In this document: positions 14,211 to 23,146 of the stretch, one piece after another | How positions within the stretch are numbered: position 1 is the stretch's first letter | Layout: each line of letters starts with the position of its first letter | Assembly: GCA_963826035.1 (NCBI GenBank) | Contig: CAWGVZ010000018.1 | Location: forward strand, 372,001-436,000 | Length of the DNA stretch: 64,000 nucleotides | Direction: 5' to 3' | Source of the DNA: Actinophytocola sp963826035 | GTDB lineage: Bacteria; Actinomycetota; Actinomycetes; Mycobacteriales; Pseudonocardiaceae | The notes under the pieces: model-generated | The model's database searches: none | The model's input: the letters and a program-made list of their open reading frames with translations, nothing else | Told to the model about the DNA's origin: nothing | Made by a program: the position numbers and the translations under genes

Positions 14211-15661
14211 GGGCCGGCAGCGATCTCGCCGATCGGGCGCGCGCGATGCTGCTGGACGCCCTGGAGCTCTACCGGGACAGTCCGCGGGCCACCAACTGGC
14301 TGCGCCGGCACGTCGACCGGATAAGCGAGCCACTGCGCGTGGCCGTGGCCGGCCTGCCGGGTGTCGGCAAGTCCACGCTCGTGAACTCCTTGGTGGGCGA
14401 GGAGATCGCACCGCTGCTCGTGGAGGAGGAGCGGCAGGTGCTGGCCTGGTATCGCGGCGGCGCCGTGCCGCGGGTGCAGGCCTATCCCACGCAGGCACCG
14501 CCCCGGGACGTCCCGGTGGCCCGGGTCGACGGCCGCCTCCACATCGACCTGGAGGGCTGGAAGGCCGAGGATCTCGACCGGATGGTGGTGGACTGGCCGG
14601 CGCGGTCGCTGCGCGGGCTCACGCTCATCGACACCCCACCGATCGGCGGTGACGCGGCCGGCGACGTCGCCTCCCGGATCTCGCTGGACGCGGATGCCGT
14701 GCTGTACCTGATGCGGCACCTGCACAGCGAGGACGTCGGCTTCCTCCACTCCATCCAGGATCACCCGATCGCCAGGGAGACGCCCGTCAACTCGATCGTG
14801 GTGCTGTGCCGCGCCGACGAGGTGGGTGGCGGCCGGATCGACGCGCTCACCTCGGCCAGGCAGCTCGCCCGGCGTTACCGCACGGACATCGGGTTGCGGG
14901 GCCTGTGCCAGAACGCGATCGCCGTGTCCGGGCTGCTCGCGCACGCCGGCCGCACGCTCACGGCGGCGGAGCTGGAGGCGCTGTCGGTGCTGGCGGCCGC
15001 CGCCCGCCGCGAGCTGGAGACGTGCCTGGTCTCGGTGGACCGGTTCGTGGGTGACGGCGTGCCCGTGCGGTTGGACAGCCGCACCCGCAAGGCGCTGCTC
15101 GAACGGTTCGGCCTGTTCGGCGTCCGGCTGGTGACCACGCTCATCCGGCAGGGTTTCGACACGCTGCCCGTGCTGTCGGCCGAGCTGGTGACGCGCAGTG
15201 GGCTGGAGGAGCTGCGCGAGTCGATCCGGCAGTGCTTCACCGATCGGTACGACGTGCTGAAGGCCCGCTCGGCGCTGCTGGCGCTGGAGGTGGTGCTGCG
15301 GATGGAGCCGCGGCCGGCGGCGCGGCGGCTGGTGTCGTCGTTGGAGCAGCTGGTGGTGAGCGCGCACGAGTTCCGCGAGCTGCGGCTGCTGGCGGCGTTG
15401 CACGGCGGTCGCACGGCGCTGCCCGACCCGCTGGCCGACGAGGCCCGGCGCCTGGTCGGCGGGGTGGGCACCACCGTGACCGCCCGGCTGGGCTTCGAGC
15501 ACGACGCCAGTGGCCACGAGCTGCACGACGCGGTGTCCGACGCCCTGCGGCGCTGGCAGGAGCAGGCGGAGAACCTCACGCTGGGCGCCGGTCAGCGCCA
15601 GGCCGCGCGCGTGGTGGTCCGCAGCTGCGAGGGCATGGCCGCCCACCTGGCCAGGTACTGA
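14207..15661 (+). CDS. dynamin-like GTPase, IniC type
   Basis: A 484-residue GTPase with G1 GLPGVGKSTLVNSL near residue 48, G3 DTPPIGG near 143 and a probable G4 LCRADEVGGG near 200 (xRAD in place of NKxD). It is shorter than its partner and lacks an obvious membrane stretch, as IniC does relative to IniA. The GTG start is inside the previous stop (GTGA). The two probably work together as a membrane-remodelling pair. The frame is open upstream to 12932, but that part is the IniA-like gene read out of frame. Confidence 0.82.
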   Translation: MRAGSDLADRARAMLLDALELYRDSPRATNWLRRHVDRISEPLRVAVAGLPGVGKSTLVNSLVGEEIAPLLVEEERQVLAWYRGGAVPRVQAYPTQAPPRDVPVARVDGRLHIDLEGWKAEDLDRMVVDWPARSLRGLTLIDTPPIGGDAAGDVASRISLDADAVLYLMRHLHSEDVGFLHSIQDHPIARETPVNSIVVLCRADEVGGGRIDALTSARQLARRYRTDIGLRGLCQNAIAVSGLLAHAGRTLTAAELEALSVLAAAARRELETCLVSVDRFVGDGVPVRLDSRTRKALLERFGLFGVRLVTTLIRQGFDTLPVLSAELVTRSGLEELRESIRQCFTDRYDVLKARSALLALEVVLRMEPRPAARRLVSSLEQLVVSAHEFRELRLLAALHGGRTALPDPLADEARRLVGGVGTTVTARLGFEHDASGHELHDAVSDALRRWQEQAENLTLGAGQRQAARVVVRSCEGMAAHLARY

Positions 15662-15686
15662 CCAGCCACGCAACCGCTTGCGCCCC

Positions 15687-15955
15687 CATGATGACCGTTC
15701 CGGTCGGCCATGATGACCACTCCCGTCGGCCATCATGACCATTTCGAGCGGTCGACTCGCCCGCCCCGAGTGGCCGACTCGGCCGCCCCGAGTGGCTAAC
15801 TCGGCCACTTCGGGTGGCTGACTCGCGCGCTTCGGGTGGCCGTGCCGCCGCGTCGGCCGAGTTGGCCGTTGGCGTAGGTCGAGTTGGTCGTTCGGGGTGG
15901 CCGAGTCGGCTGTTCGGGTGGGTCGAGTTGGCCGTTGGCGCGACTCGCCGTGTGG
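15687..15955. repeat. 22-bp repeat array that switches orientation
   Basis: Three CATGATGACC(G/A)(T/C)T-type units start at 15687, 15709 and 15731. They pass into GACTCGGCCGCCCCGAGTGG-type units (15754, 15776, 15798, 15820), all at exactly 22 bp. From about 15855 the units read in the opposite sense (CGAGTTGGCCGTTGGCG). The two halves could fold into a long stem. It occupies most of the 359-bp gap between the IniC-like and DUF3618 genes; no gene is seen in it. Confidence 0.75.
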
Positions 15956-16020
15956 GTCGGTGGGCTCGTGATGGGCGCGTGATCTAAGTTTGGCTGGAGC
16001 AATCGGCTCCAGGAGGACAC

Positions 16021-16242
16021 GTGGCGCGCGACCCCGACACCATTCAGCGTGAGATCGAGCAGGCGCGGGACGCGCTCGCCTCGACCCTCGACCAGCTCGG
16101 CACCAAGGCCAGCCCCAAGAAGCTGGCGGCCGACGCCAAGGAGAGCGCCGCGAACACGCTCGCCAGCCCCAAGGTGAAGTACCCCCTGATCGGGCTCGGC
16201 GTGCTGCTCGTGCTGCTGCTCGTGCGGAAGATCTTCAGCTAG
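16021..16242 (+). CDS. DUF3618 small membrane protein
   Basis: A 73-residue protein. The N-terminal soluble helix DPDTIQREIEQARDALASTL is the DUF3618 signature, and a single C-terminal transmembrane segment (YPLIGLGVLLVLLLV) is followed by a basic tail. The GTG start has a perfect AGGAGG site (16011-16016). Function unknown; such proteins are common in actinobacterial envelopes. It may belong functionally to the upstream envelope locus, but the 359-bp array makes a separate promoter likely. Confidence 0.85.
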   Translation: MARDPDTIQREIEQARDALASTLDQLGTKASPKKLAADAKESAANTLASPKVKYPLIGLGVLLVLLLVRKIFS

Positions 16243-16251
16243 ACCGACAGA

Positions 16252-16296
16252 CGCGACGAACGACGCCTTCACCACGCGAAGGCGTCGTTCGTCGCG
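16252..16296. terminator. perfect 19-bp hairpin terminator
   Basis: CGCGACGAACGACGCCTTC (16252-16270) pairs perfectly with GAAGGCGTCGTTCGTCGCG (16278-16296) around a 7-nt loop. It lies 9 bp after the DUF3618 stop and 7 bp beyond the stop of the convergent gene at 16304, so it serves both. It shares the AACGACGCC core with other hairpins here. Confidence 0.85.
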
Positions 16297-16303
16297 TTTC
16301 GGT

Positions 16304-16840
16304 TCAGGGGCTGGCGGGCTCCTCGGACTTCTCCGGTTGCGGGCCCGGCTGTACGGCCGGCTGCGGAGTCGGCTGTGCCGCCTGTTGTGTCGCCTGCGGT
16401 GCGGACGGCGGCGGTCCGGGTCGCGGACCCGGTCGCGGTGTCGGCGACGGCGACGGCTTGGCGGGGTCCGCGGCCTGCGGTCTGGCCGCCGTGTTCGCGG
16501 GCTCGGCCTTCGCAGGCTCGGCCTTCGGGGGCTCGGTGGCCGCGGCCGCCGACCCGTTGACCGGTGCCTCGACCGGCACCTCCACCACGGCCACCGGCTC
16601 CGGTTTCGCGAGCCGCGCGGTGAGGTAGGCGGTGGTGAACTCCACGGCGTCGCCCTCGAGTAGGTGCACCACCGTGCGGTGCTCCTCGTCCGGCGCGAGC
16701 TTCTCCACCAGCTGGTCGGCCCGGTCCCGCGCGGCGATCAGCCCGGGAGCCCGTCCGGTCAGCGTCTGGCCCCGACCCTTGGCCGTGACCGTCCAGTCAT
16801 CCCCGTCGGGGATGTAGTTCACTTCGATCGGATCACCCAT
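16304..16840 (-). CDS. hypothetical protein with Pro/Ala-rich tail
   Basis: 178 residues. The first 80 (PIEVNYIPDGDDWTVTAKG and what follows) look like a small alpha/beta domain of HicB-like or DUF1876/DUF2188-like size. From about residue 100 it is a low-complexity Ala/Pro/Lys/Gln tail ending EKSEEPASP. No signal peptide or membrane segment. I do not recognise the family. It is a single gene between the DUF3618 gene (convergent) and a TetR gene 50 bp upstream on the same strand. Confidence 0.6.
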   Translation of the reverse strand: MGDPIEVNYIPDGDDWTVTAKGRGQTLTGRAPGLIAARDRADQLVEKLAPDEEHRTVVHLLEGDAVEFTTAYLTARLAKPEPVAVVEVPVEAPVNGSAAAATEPPKAEPAKAEPANTAARPQAADPAKPSPSPTPRPGPRPGPPPSAPQATQQAAQPTPQPAVQPGPQPEKSEEPASP

Positions 16841-16889
16841 AGTTGCTCCGCCCCTCGCTCCCTGCTGCTCCCATTGTGCGTGGTAACGG

Positions 16890-17486
16890 CTATGGCCGCA
16901 GGCCTTGCCACACCATTCGCATGATCAGTTCCGCCGCCTCGGCCGCGGACACGTCGTCGCGTTGCACGTACCAGAGCGACAACCGTTCGCACGCCCCCAC
17001 GAGAATTTCCGCGTATGCCTCCAGTTCGCGGTGTGAAAGTCCGGGCATGAACTCCGCGAACACGGTCATGTTCACGGACGTCTGCTGCTGACGGACCCCC
17101 TCGATCTCGTCGACCGCCGCCGCCCCGGCGACCGCCGCCTCCTGCCGCAGCAGCTCCCACGAGCGCCGGTGCGAGTCGATGAACCGGAAGAACGCCACCA
17201 GGCCGACCCGCAGCGCGTCCTCGGCCGTCCGGGCATGCATGCCGGCGTTCATGGTGGCGCTCATCAGCTCGGACCGAGCCTGGCGGATGCACGCGACGAG
17301 CAGGCCCTCCTTCGATCCGAAGTACTCGTAAAGCATGGGTTTGGACACGCCCACCCGCTCGGCGATGTCGTCCATGGACGACGCCGCGTAGCCGCGCTCG
17401 GCGAAGATCTCCTCCGCGACGGCCATCATCTGCCGCTCCCGCTCCGCCCTCGGCATCCGCCGCCGGCGGGGCTCCCTGGTCTCCAC
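16890..17486 (-). CDS. TetR family transcriptional regulator
   Basis: 198 residues with HTH MDDIAERVGVSKPMLYEYFG near residues 40-60 after a very basic start (REPRRRRMPRAERERQ). GTG at 17486 is used; a later ATG at MPRAERERQ (17456) is possible. It is divergent from the monooxygenase at 17557. The 70-bp gap holds the palindrome TACTCCGAGTA, a likely operator. It is the second TetR/monooxygenase partnership in this window. Confidence 0.85.
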   Translation of the reverse strand: METREPRRRRMPRAERERQMMAVAEEIFAERGYAASSMDDIAERVGVSKPMLYEYFGSKEGLLVACIRQARSELMSATMNAGMHARTAEDALRVGLVAFFRFIDSHRRSWELLRQEAAVAGAAAVDEIEGVRQQQTSVNMTVFAEFMPGLSHRELEAYAEILVGACERLSLWYVQRDDVSAAEAAELIMRMVWQGLRP

Positions 17487-17510
17487 GGCGCAACTCTACC
17501 GGAAGTAACC

Positions 17511-17521
17511 TACTCCGAGTA
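17511..17521. promoter_or_regulatory. palindromic TetR operator candidate
   Basis: TACTCCGAGTA is a perfect 11-bp odd palindrome midway between the divergent starts of the TetR gene and the monooxygenase gene. Because it overlaps the only AT-rich part of the gap, a bound regulator would block both promoters. Confidence 0.5.
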
Positions 17522-17556
17522 AGATAGCCGGCAACCGAGGACACGGAGGGCGTCAG

Positions 17557-19026
17557 ATGGGCTCGACCAGGCATTTCCACACGGTCGTGATCGGTACGGG
17601 GTTCGCCGGACTGGGCATGGCCATCCAGCTCAAGCGCGACGGTCGCCAGGACTTCGTGGTGTTGGAGAAGGCCGAAGGCGTCGGCGGCACCTGGCGGGAC
17701 AACAGCTATCCGGGCTGCGCCTGCGACATCCAGTCGCACATGTACTCGTTCTCGTTCGCACAGAACCCCGACTGGTCGCGGTCGTTCTCCTACCAGCCCG
17801 AGATCCGCGAGTACCTGGAGCGGGTCACCGACGACTACGACGTGCGCCGCCACATCACCGTCGGCGTTGAGGTCACCGGCGCCCGCTGGGACGCCGACGA
17901 GAACCGCTGGCACATCACCACCGGATCGGGTGACATCTACGTCGCGCGGTTCCTGGTCTCGGGCATCGGTGGCCTGCACATCCCGAGCGTTCCGACGCTG
18001 CCCGGCATCGAGACCTTCGGCGGCCCGTCGTTCCACTCGGCGCGCTGGGACCACGACCTCGACCTGACGGGCAAGCGGGTGGCCGTGGTCGGCACCGGGG
18101 CGAGCGCCATCCAGTTCATCCCGCGGATCGTGCCGGAGGTGGCGGAGCTGACCGTGTTCCAGCGCACGCCGCCGTGGATCATGCCGAAGCCCGATCACGC
18201 GATGCCCGGGTGGGCCAAGCGGCTGTTCCGCGTGGTGCCCGGCGTACAGCGGACCTACCGCAACCTCCTCTACTGGCTGCTCGAGGCGCGCGCCATCGGC
18301 TTCAACGGCCGGCCGGGCCTGCTGAAGCTCGCGCAGCGGATCGCCCTGCGGCACATGCACAAGAGCATCGCCGACCCGGCGCTGCGCGCCAAGCTCACGC
18401 CCGACTACGTGATGGGCTGCAAGCGGGTGCTGATCGCCAACGACTACTACCCGGCGCTCAACCGGGACAACGTCGACGTGGTGACCGACGGCATCGCCGA
18501 GGTGCGGCCCGAGGGCATCGTCGACACGAACGGCGTGCTGCACCGGGCCGACGTGATCATCTACGGCACCGGCTTCCACGTGACCGACGCGTTCGACTAC
18601 CTGGACATCACCGGCGTCGACGGGGTCGACCTGGCCAAGGACTGGCGCACCAACGGCATCCGGACCCACCTCGGCATCACGGTCGCCGGCTTCCCCAACC
18701 TGTTCTTCCTGCTCGGCCCGAACACCGCACTCGGCCACAACTCGGTGGTCTTCATGATCGAGTCGCAGATCCGGTACGTGGCGGCCGCCATGGCACTGGC
18801 CGACCGGGAGGGCGCCGAGGCGCTGGACACGAAACCGGCGGCGCAGGCCCGGTTCCAGTCCGACATCCAGCGCAAGCTCATCGAGGGCATCTGGACCCAG
18901 GGCGGCTGCAAGAGCTGGTACCTCGACGCACACGGCGTGAACCGCACGATCTGGCCGGGCTTCACCTGGCGGTACTGGCTGCGAACCCGCCGCGTGGACC
19001 CGGAGACGTTCGACTTAGTTGGCTGA
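17557..19026 (+). CDS. flavin-containing monooxygenase, Baeyer-Villiger type
   Basis: 489 residues. FAD motif GTGFAGLG is near residue 12, GGTWRDNSYPGCACDIQSH is near 45, the Baeyer-Villiger fingerprint FGGPSFHSARWDHD is near 155, and NADPH motif GTGASA is near 180. GGAGGG about 10 bases upstream supports the ATG. It is close to the enzyme at 3825 through the whole length, including TPDYxxGCKRVLxxNDYYPAL, so the two are paralogues. Regulation by the divergent TetR is likely; substrate unknown. Confidence 0.9.
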   Translation: MGSTRHFHTVVIGTGFAGLGMAIQLKRDGRQDFVVLEKAEGVGGTWRDNSYPGCACDIQSHMYSFSFAQNPDWSRSFSYQPEIREYLERVTDDYDVRRHITVGVEVTGARWDADENRWHITTGSGDIYVARFLVSGIGGLHIPSVPTLPGIETFGGPSFHSARWDHDLDLTGKRVAVVGTGASAIQFIPRIVPEVAELTVFQRTPPWIMPKPDHAMPGWAKRLFRVVPGVQRTYRNLLYWLLEARAIGFNGRPGLLKLAQRIALRHMHKSIADPALRAKLTPDYVMGCKRVLIANDYYPALNRDNVDVVTDGIAEVRPEGIVDTNGVLHRADVIIYGTGFHVTDAFDYLDITGVDGVDLAKDWRTNGIRTHLGITVAGFPNLFFLLGPNTALGHNSVVFMIESQIRYVAAAMALADREGAEALDTKPAAQARFQSDIQRKLIEGIWTQGGCKSWYLDAHGVNRTIWPGFTWRYWLRTRRVDPETFDLVG

Positions 19027-19132
19027 CCGTGAGCCCGTCGGCCGTTCGGCCGCGTGGAACCCCACCTTTCAGGGCAGGGAGGATGTCAACCCGTAGGCTC
19101 GCAGCGGTGCGGCTGTGAGATCGGGGCGGTGA

Positions 19133-22027
19133 GTGGACTTCCGGGTACTCGGACCGGTTGAGGTCTCCGACGACGGGTTGCCTCGTGTGGTCGGCGGCGG
19201 CCGTGAGCGGTTCGTGCTCGCCATGCTCCTGCTCGGCGCCGGCCGGTCCACGTCGGCCGCCCGGCTGATCGACGCCCTGTGGGACTCCCCGCCGCGCTCG
19301 GCCAAGGCCCAGCTGCACAACATGATCAGCCGCCTGCGCCGGGCACTGGCCGGCCGCGACGGCTTGATCGTCACGAACACCGGTGGCTACGAGCTGCGGC
19401 TCGGCGCCGACACGCTCGACCTGCTGGAGTTCCGCCGGCTGGTCGCCCAGGGCCTGCGGTCCAGGGCCGAGGGGGACGCGGCGCTGACGGTCGCCCTGCT
19501 CGGTGAGGCCCTCGCCCTGTGGCGGGGACCCGCACTCGCGGACATCCCCGACGAGCTGGCGGCGGCCGCCCGCCAGGCGCTGCACGAGGAGAAGCTGGCG
19601 GCCGCCGAGGCACGGCTGGACGCGGAGCTCGCGCTCGGCCGCAACGTCGACGTGCTGGAGGAGGTGACCGCGCTGCTCGCCGAGCACTCGTATCGGGAGA
19701 ACCTGTACCAGACGAGGATGTTGGCGCTGCTCGGTGCCGGCCGCCCCCAGGAGGCGCTCGAGACCTATCGGCAGGCCCACCACCGGCTGGTCGACGGGCT
19801 CGGCATCGAGCCGGGCCCGGGGCTGCGTGAGCTGGAGCGGCGCATCCTGGCCGACCGGGACGTGCCGGTGCCCGAGGAGCCGGTGGTCGTGCGCCAGCTG
19901 CCGCCCATGACGACCGTGCTCACCGGCCGCGACCAGCTGGTGGCCGAGATCGGCGCCGAGTTGACCAGGCCCGAGCCGGTGGTCGCCGTACTCGTCGGGC
20001 CGGGTGGGGTCGGCAAGACGACGCTGGCGCTGGCCGCGGCCGTCGAGGTGACCGACGCGTTCCCCGGCGGCCAGCTGTACGCCGACCTGCGCGGCAGCCA
20101 GGACAACCCGGCCGACCCGCATGCGGTGGTCGGCCGGTTCCTGTCCGCGCTGGGCGTGCGCCAGTCCAAGCTGCCCCGCGATCCCGACGAGCGGCTGGCC
20201 ATGTACCGGGGGCTGGTCGCCGGGTCCCGCATGCTGGTCGTCCTGGACGACGCGGCCGACGAGGAGCAGGTGCGGCCGCTGCAACCCGACTGCGGTGGCT
20301 CCGCGACGCTCGTGACGTCCCGCCGCCACCTCGGCGCGCTGGCCGGGGCCACCAGGTGGACGGTGCCGGAGCTGGCACCGGCCGACGCGCTCGACCTGCT
20401 CGGCCGGCTCATCGGCCGGGAGCGGACGGCCGCCGAACCGGAGGCGGCCGCGGCGCTGGCCGCCCTGTGCGGGCAGCTGCCGCTCGCCGTGTCGATCGTG
20501 GCTGCCCGGCTGGCCGTCCGTCCCGACTGGACACTCGAGGAGTTCCACCAGCGCCTGGCCCGCGAGCGGGACCGGCTCGACGAGCTGGCGGTCGGCGACC
20601 TGGACGTGCGCGCGAGCATCGCGCTGAGCTACCACTCGCTGAGCGAACGGGGGCGCCGGCTGCTCCGGCTCCTGGCGCTGGTGGCCGCTCAGGACTGGCC
20701 GGTGTGGGTGCCGCGGGTGCTGTTGGGCGACGCGGCCGACGACGCCCCGGCCGCGCTCGCCGAGCTGGTCGACGTCCACCTGGTGGCGCGGGTCGGCACC
20801 CGGTACCGGCTGCACGACCTCGTGGCCGTCTTCGCGGGGGAGCTGCTGGCGGACGACGAGCCGGCGGCCATCCGGCTGCTGGAGGGGTGGCTGGCCCTGG
20901 CCGTGGCGGCCGACGAGCAGGTGCCCCACGGCGAGACGTTCGCGCTGCCCGTGGCCGTCGGGGAGCCGCCGGTGCCGGTGCCCGACCCGTACGAGTGGTT
21001 CGACGAGGAGCGGCCGAGCCTGTTGGTGGCCGTGGCGGAGGCGGTCCGGCTCGGCCGGCCGGACCTGGCCGGGCACCTGGCGTTGCGTATGTCCGGGTAC
21101 CTGGCGCTGCGGTGCTGGTACGACGACTGGCTGGCCGCGTTGGACCTGGCCATCGGGTCGGTCCGCGCGGCCGGGCTGGACGAGCTGCTGCTCCGGCTGC
21201 TGAGCGCGTTGTCCGCGGCGCACCGGCTGGCCGACCGGCTCGCCGAGCTGCCGGCGGTGGCGGCCGAGGAGCTGGCTGTCGCGCGCCGGCTCGGCGACCG
21301 GGCGGCCGAGGTGACCGCCTTGTGCCACGGGAGCCAGGCGCTGCGTGACCTCGGCCGGTTCCGCCGGGCCGCGGAGCTGCTGGCCGAGGCGATGGAGCTG
21401 GCCCCTTCGGCCACCGAACCGCTGGTGGGTGCGGTGGTGCTGCGGATCAAGACGGGCGAGCCGGAGCTGGCGCTGGAGCTGCTGGCGAAGGTGCCCAGGG
21501 AGGGCGGCTCGGCCCGCACGGCGCTGTACCACTACCTGGAGGCGCTGGCGCTGGTCGACGTCGACCGGCTGCCGGAGGCGGCCGCCACGGCCGATGCGGG
21601 CCTCGAGATAGCGACCCGCATCGGCGACGACGTGGGGGTCGCGTACCTGATGTGGATCCAGGCCTCGGTGGACATCCGCGCCGGCCGGTGGCGCTCGGCG
21701 GGCGACCTGCTGGAGGAGGCACTGCGCGCGAGCGAGAAACTCGGCGCGTTCGACGTGCTGGCCGAGACCCTGCGCGCGCTGGGCGACCTGGCCGCCGCGC
21801 AGGGCCGCAACACGGCGGCCATTGGCGCGCTGCACCGGGCGATGGAGATCTGGCGCAGGCTGGGAGTGCGGGTCCAGGTGGCGCGCACCCTGGCGCGGCT
21901 GGAGCGGGTGCTGCGTGCGGCGGGCGACAGCGCGGCGGCGACCGCGTGTCAGCGGGAATGGCGCACGGTGTTGGCGGAGTTGGAGCTGGACGAGCGTTGC
22001 CTGCGGTTGCCGCCGTTCCTGCGCTGA
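19133..22027 (+). CDS. AfsR/SARP-type regulator (BTAD, NB-ARC, TPR)
   Basis: 964 residues. An OmpR-type winged DNA-binding domain (about 1-90) starts MDFRVLGPVEVSDDG. It is followed by a bacterial transcriptional activation domain (about 95-240), an NB-ARC ATPase with Walker A GPGGVGKTTLA near residue 288, and a long TPR-rich C-terminus. Such proteins activate secondary-metabolite or stress genes in actinomycetes. The GTG start begins the first beta strand of the DNA-binding domain. No biosynthetic cluster adjoins. The 3' end is followed by a decayed copy of its own last codons. Confidence 0.87.
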   Translation: MDFRVLGPVEVSDDGLPRVVGGGRERFVLAMLLLGAGRSTSAARLIDALWDSPPRSAKAQLHNMISRLRRALAGRDGLIVTNTGGYELRLGADTLDLLEFRRLVAQGLRSRAEGDAALTVALLGEALALWRGPALADIPDELAAAARQALHEEKLAAAEARLDAELALGRNVDVLEEVTALLAEHSYRENLYQTRMLALLGAGRPQEALETYRQAHHRLVDGLGIEPGPGLRELERRILADRDVPVPEEPVVVRQLPPMTTVLTGRDQLVAEIGAELTRPEPVVAVLVGPGGVGKTTLALAAAVEVTDAFPGGQLYADLRGSQDNPADPHAVVGRFLSALGVRQSKLPRDPDERLAMYRGLVAGSRMLVVLDDAADEEQVRPLQPDCGGSATLVTSRRHLGALAGATRWTVPELAPADALDLLGRLIGRERTAAEPEAAAALAALCGQLPLAVSIVAARLAVRPDWTLEEFHQRLARERDRLDELAVGDLDVRASIALSYHSLSERGRRLLRLLALVAAQDWPVWVPRVLLGDAADDAPAALAELVDVHLVARVGTRYRLHDLVAVFAGELLADDEPAAIRLLEGWLALAVAADEQVPHGETFALPVAVGEPPVPVPDPYEWFDEERPSLLVAVAEAVRLGRPDLAGHLALRMSGYLALRCWYDDWLAALDLAIGSVRAAGLDELLLRLLSALSAAHRLADRLAELPAVAAEELAVARRLGDRAAEVTALCHGSQALRDLGRFRRAAELLAEAMELAPSATEPLVGAVVLRIKTGEPELALELLAKVPREGGSARTALYHYLEALALVDVDRLPEAAATADAGLEIATRIGDDVGVAYLMWIQASVDIRAGRWRSAGDLLEEALRASEKLGAFDVLAETLRALGDLAAAQGRNTAAIGALHRAMEIWRRLGVRVQVARTLARLERVLRAAGDSAAATACQREWRTVLAELELDERCLRLPPFLR

Positions 22028-22078
22028 CCGGTCGTGCGCTGGGTCGGGCCTCGGCATATGGCGCGGGCGATGGGGGCG

Positions 22079-22190
22079 CAGGTTGGGCGTGCGGGTGGCG
22101 CGCATGTTGGCGCGGATGCGTGCGGCGGCGGGGTCGGCGGGAGTGGCGCACGATGTTGGCCGAGCTGGACGCGCGTCGTTGGTTGTCCGG
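22079..22190 (+). pseudogene. decayed duplicate of the 3' end of the AfsR-type gene
   Basis: The stretch GGGCGTGCGGGTGGCGCGCA and what follows resembles 21862-22005 base by base with several short deletions. Translated in pieces it gives LGVRVARMLARMRAAAGS, against LGVRVQVARTLARLERVLRAAGDS in the gene. It looks like a tandem duplication of the last ~50 codons that has since lost frame. It lies in the 180-bp gap before the convergent XRE gene. Confidence 0.55.
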
Positions 22191-22207
22191 TGCGCTGATC
22201 AAGCCGC

Positions 22208-23053
22208 TCAGTAGGTGAACTGTTCGAGGCCGGTGACGCGGAGCAGCTCCAACGCCGAGGCCGCCGGTGTGCCGGGCGCCGCCGAGTAGACCAGCACCGT
22301 CTGTTCCGACTCCGGCTCCACCAGGTTGTCGCAGTCGAGGGTGAGCGGGCCGAGTTCCGGGTGCGTGACCGTGGTGCTGCCGGCCCGCGGTCGCCCGGAG
22401 CGGCCGGCCTGCCACAGCTTCTCGAACCGCGCGCTGCCCGCCCGCAGGTCGGCGATGAGGCGGGCGAGGTCGGGGTCGTCCGGGTAGCGGGCCTGCGCGG
22501 TCCGCAGGCAGCCGACACAGTCGGCGGCCGAGTCCGAGTCCGGGGACTGCGCGACGCGGCCGGTGCCGGTGCCGAGGAACCGCTGCCGGATGAGGTTGCG
22601 GCCCGCCGGCGGCAACTCGGAGAAGTCGCCGAACAGCGCGGCCGCCAGGGGGTTCCACGCGAGTATGTCGGACTTGGCCGACAGCACGACCGCCGGCAGG
22701 TCCGACATACGGTCCAGCAGCCGCAGCATGCTCGGCCGGACCAGCATGGGCACCCGACCGGTCTGCGGCGGCTCGGACCCGGCGAGCCGGAACAGCGTGT
22801 CGCGGTCGTCGTCGCCAAGGCGCAGCGCTCTGGCCAGCGCGGTGAGCACCTGTGGTGACGGCCGGGGCCCGCGCCCCTGCTCCAGCCGGATCACGTAGTC
22901 GATGCCGAGGCCGGCCAGGTGGGCGACCTCCTCGCGACGCAACCCGGGCACCTGCCGGCGCGGGCCGGCGGGCAGCCCAACGTCGGCCGGCGTGACGCGG
23001 GACCGCGCGGTACGCAGCACGGCCGCCAGTTCGGCTCTGTCCACGATCCCCAT
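22208..23053 (-). CDS. XRE family regulator with MmyB-like ligand domain
   Basis: 281 residues. The N-terminal helix-turn-helix contains the typical LRREEVAHLAGLGIDYVIRL and EQGR. The C-terminal half (about 110-270) has the MmyB-like pattern: SAKSDILAWNPLAAALFGDF, a NLIRQRFL block and HPELGPLTLDCDNL. These regulators commonly sit beside, and control, a divergent oxidoreductase; here the next gene is an SDR reading away from it. Confidence 0.87.
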   Translation of the reverse strand: MGIVDRAELAAVLRTARSRVTPADVGLPAGPRRQVPGLRREEVAHLAGLGIDYVIRLEQGRGPRPSPQVLTALARALRLGDDDRDTLFRLAGSEPPQTGRVPMLVRPSMLRLLDRMSDLPAVVLSAKSDILAWNPLAAALFGDFSELPPAGRNLIRQRFLGTGTGRVAQSPDSDSAADCVGCLRTAQARYPDDPDLARLIADLRAGSARFEKLWQAGRSGRPRAGSTTVTHPELGPLTLDCDNLVEPESEQTVLVYSAAPGTPAASALELLRVTGLEQFTY

Positions 23054-23146
23054 ATTGCCGAAACTCCGGCCGCGCGGGGTGGTACCGCCGATCCCATGCG
23101 TCAGCGGTCTCTGGCACCCATCCTGACCTGCGCCGAAGCTACGATC

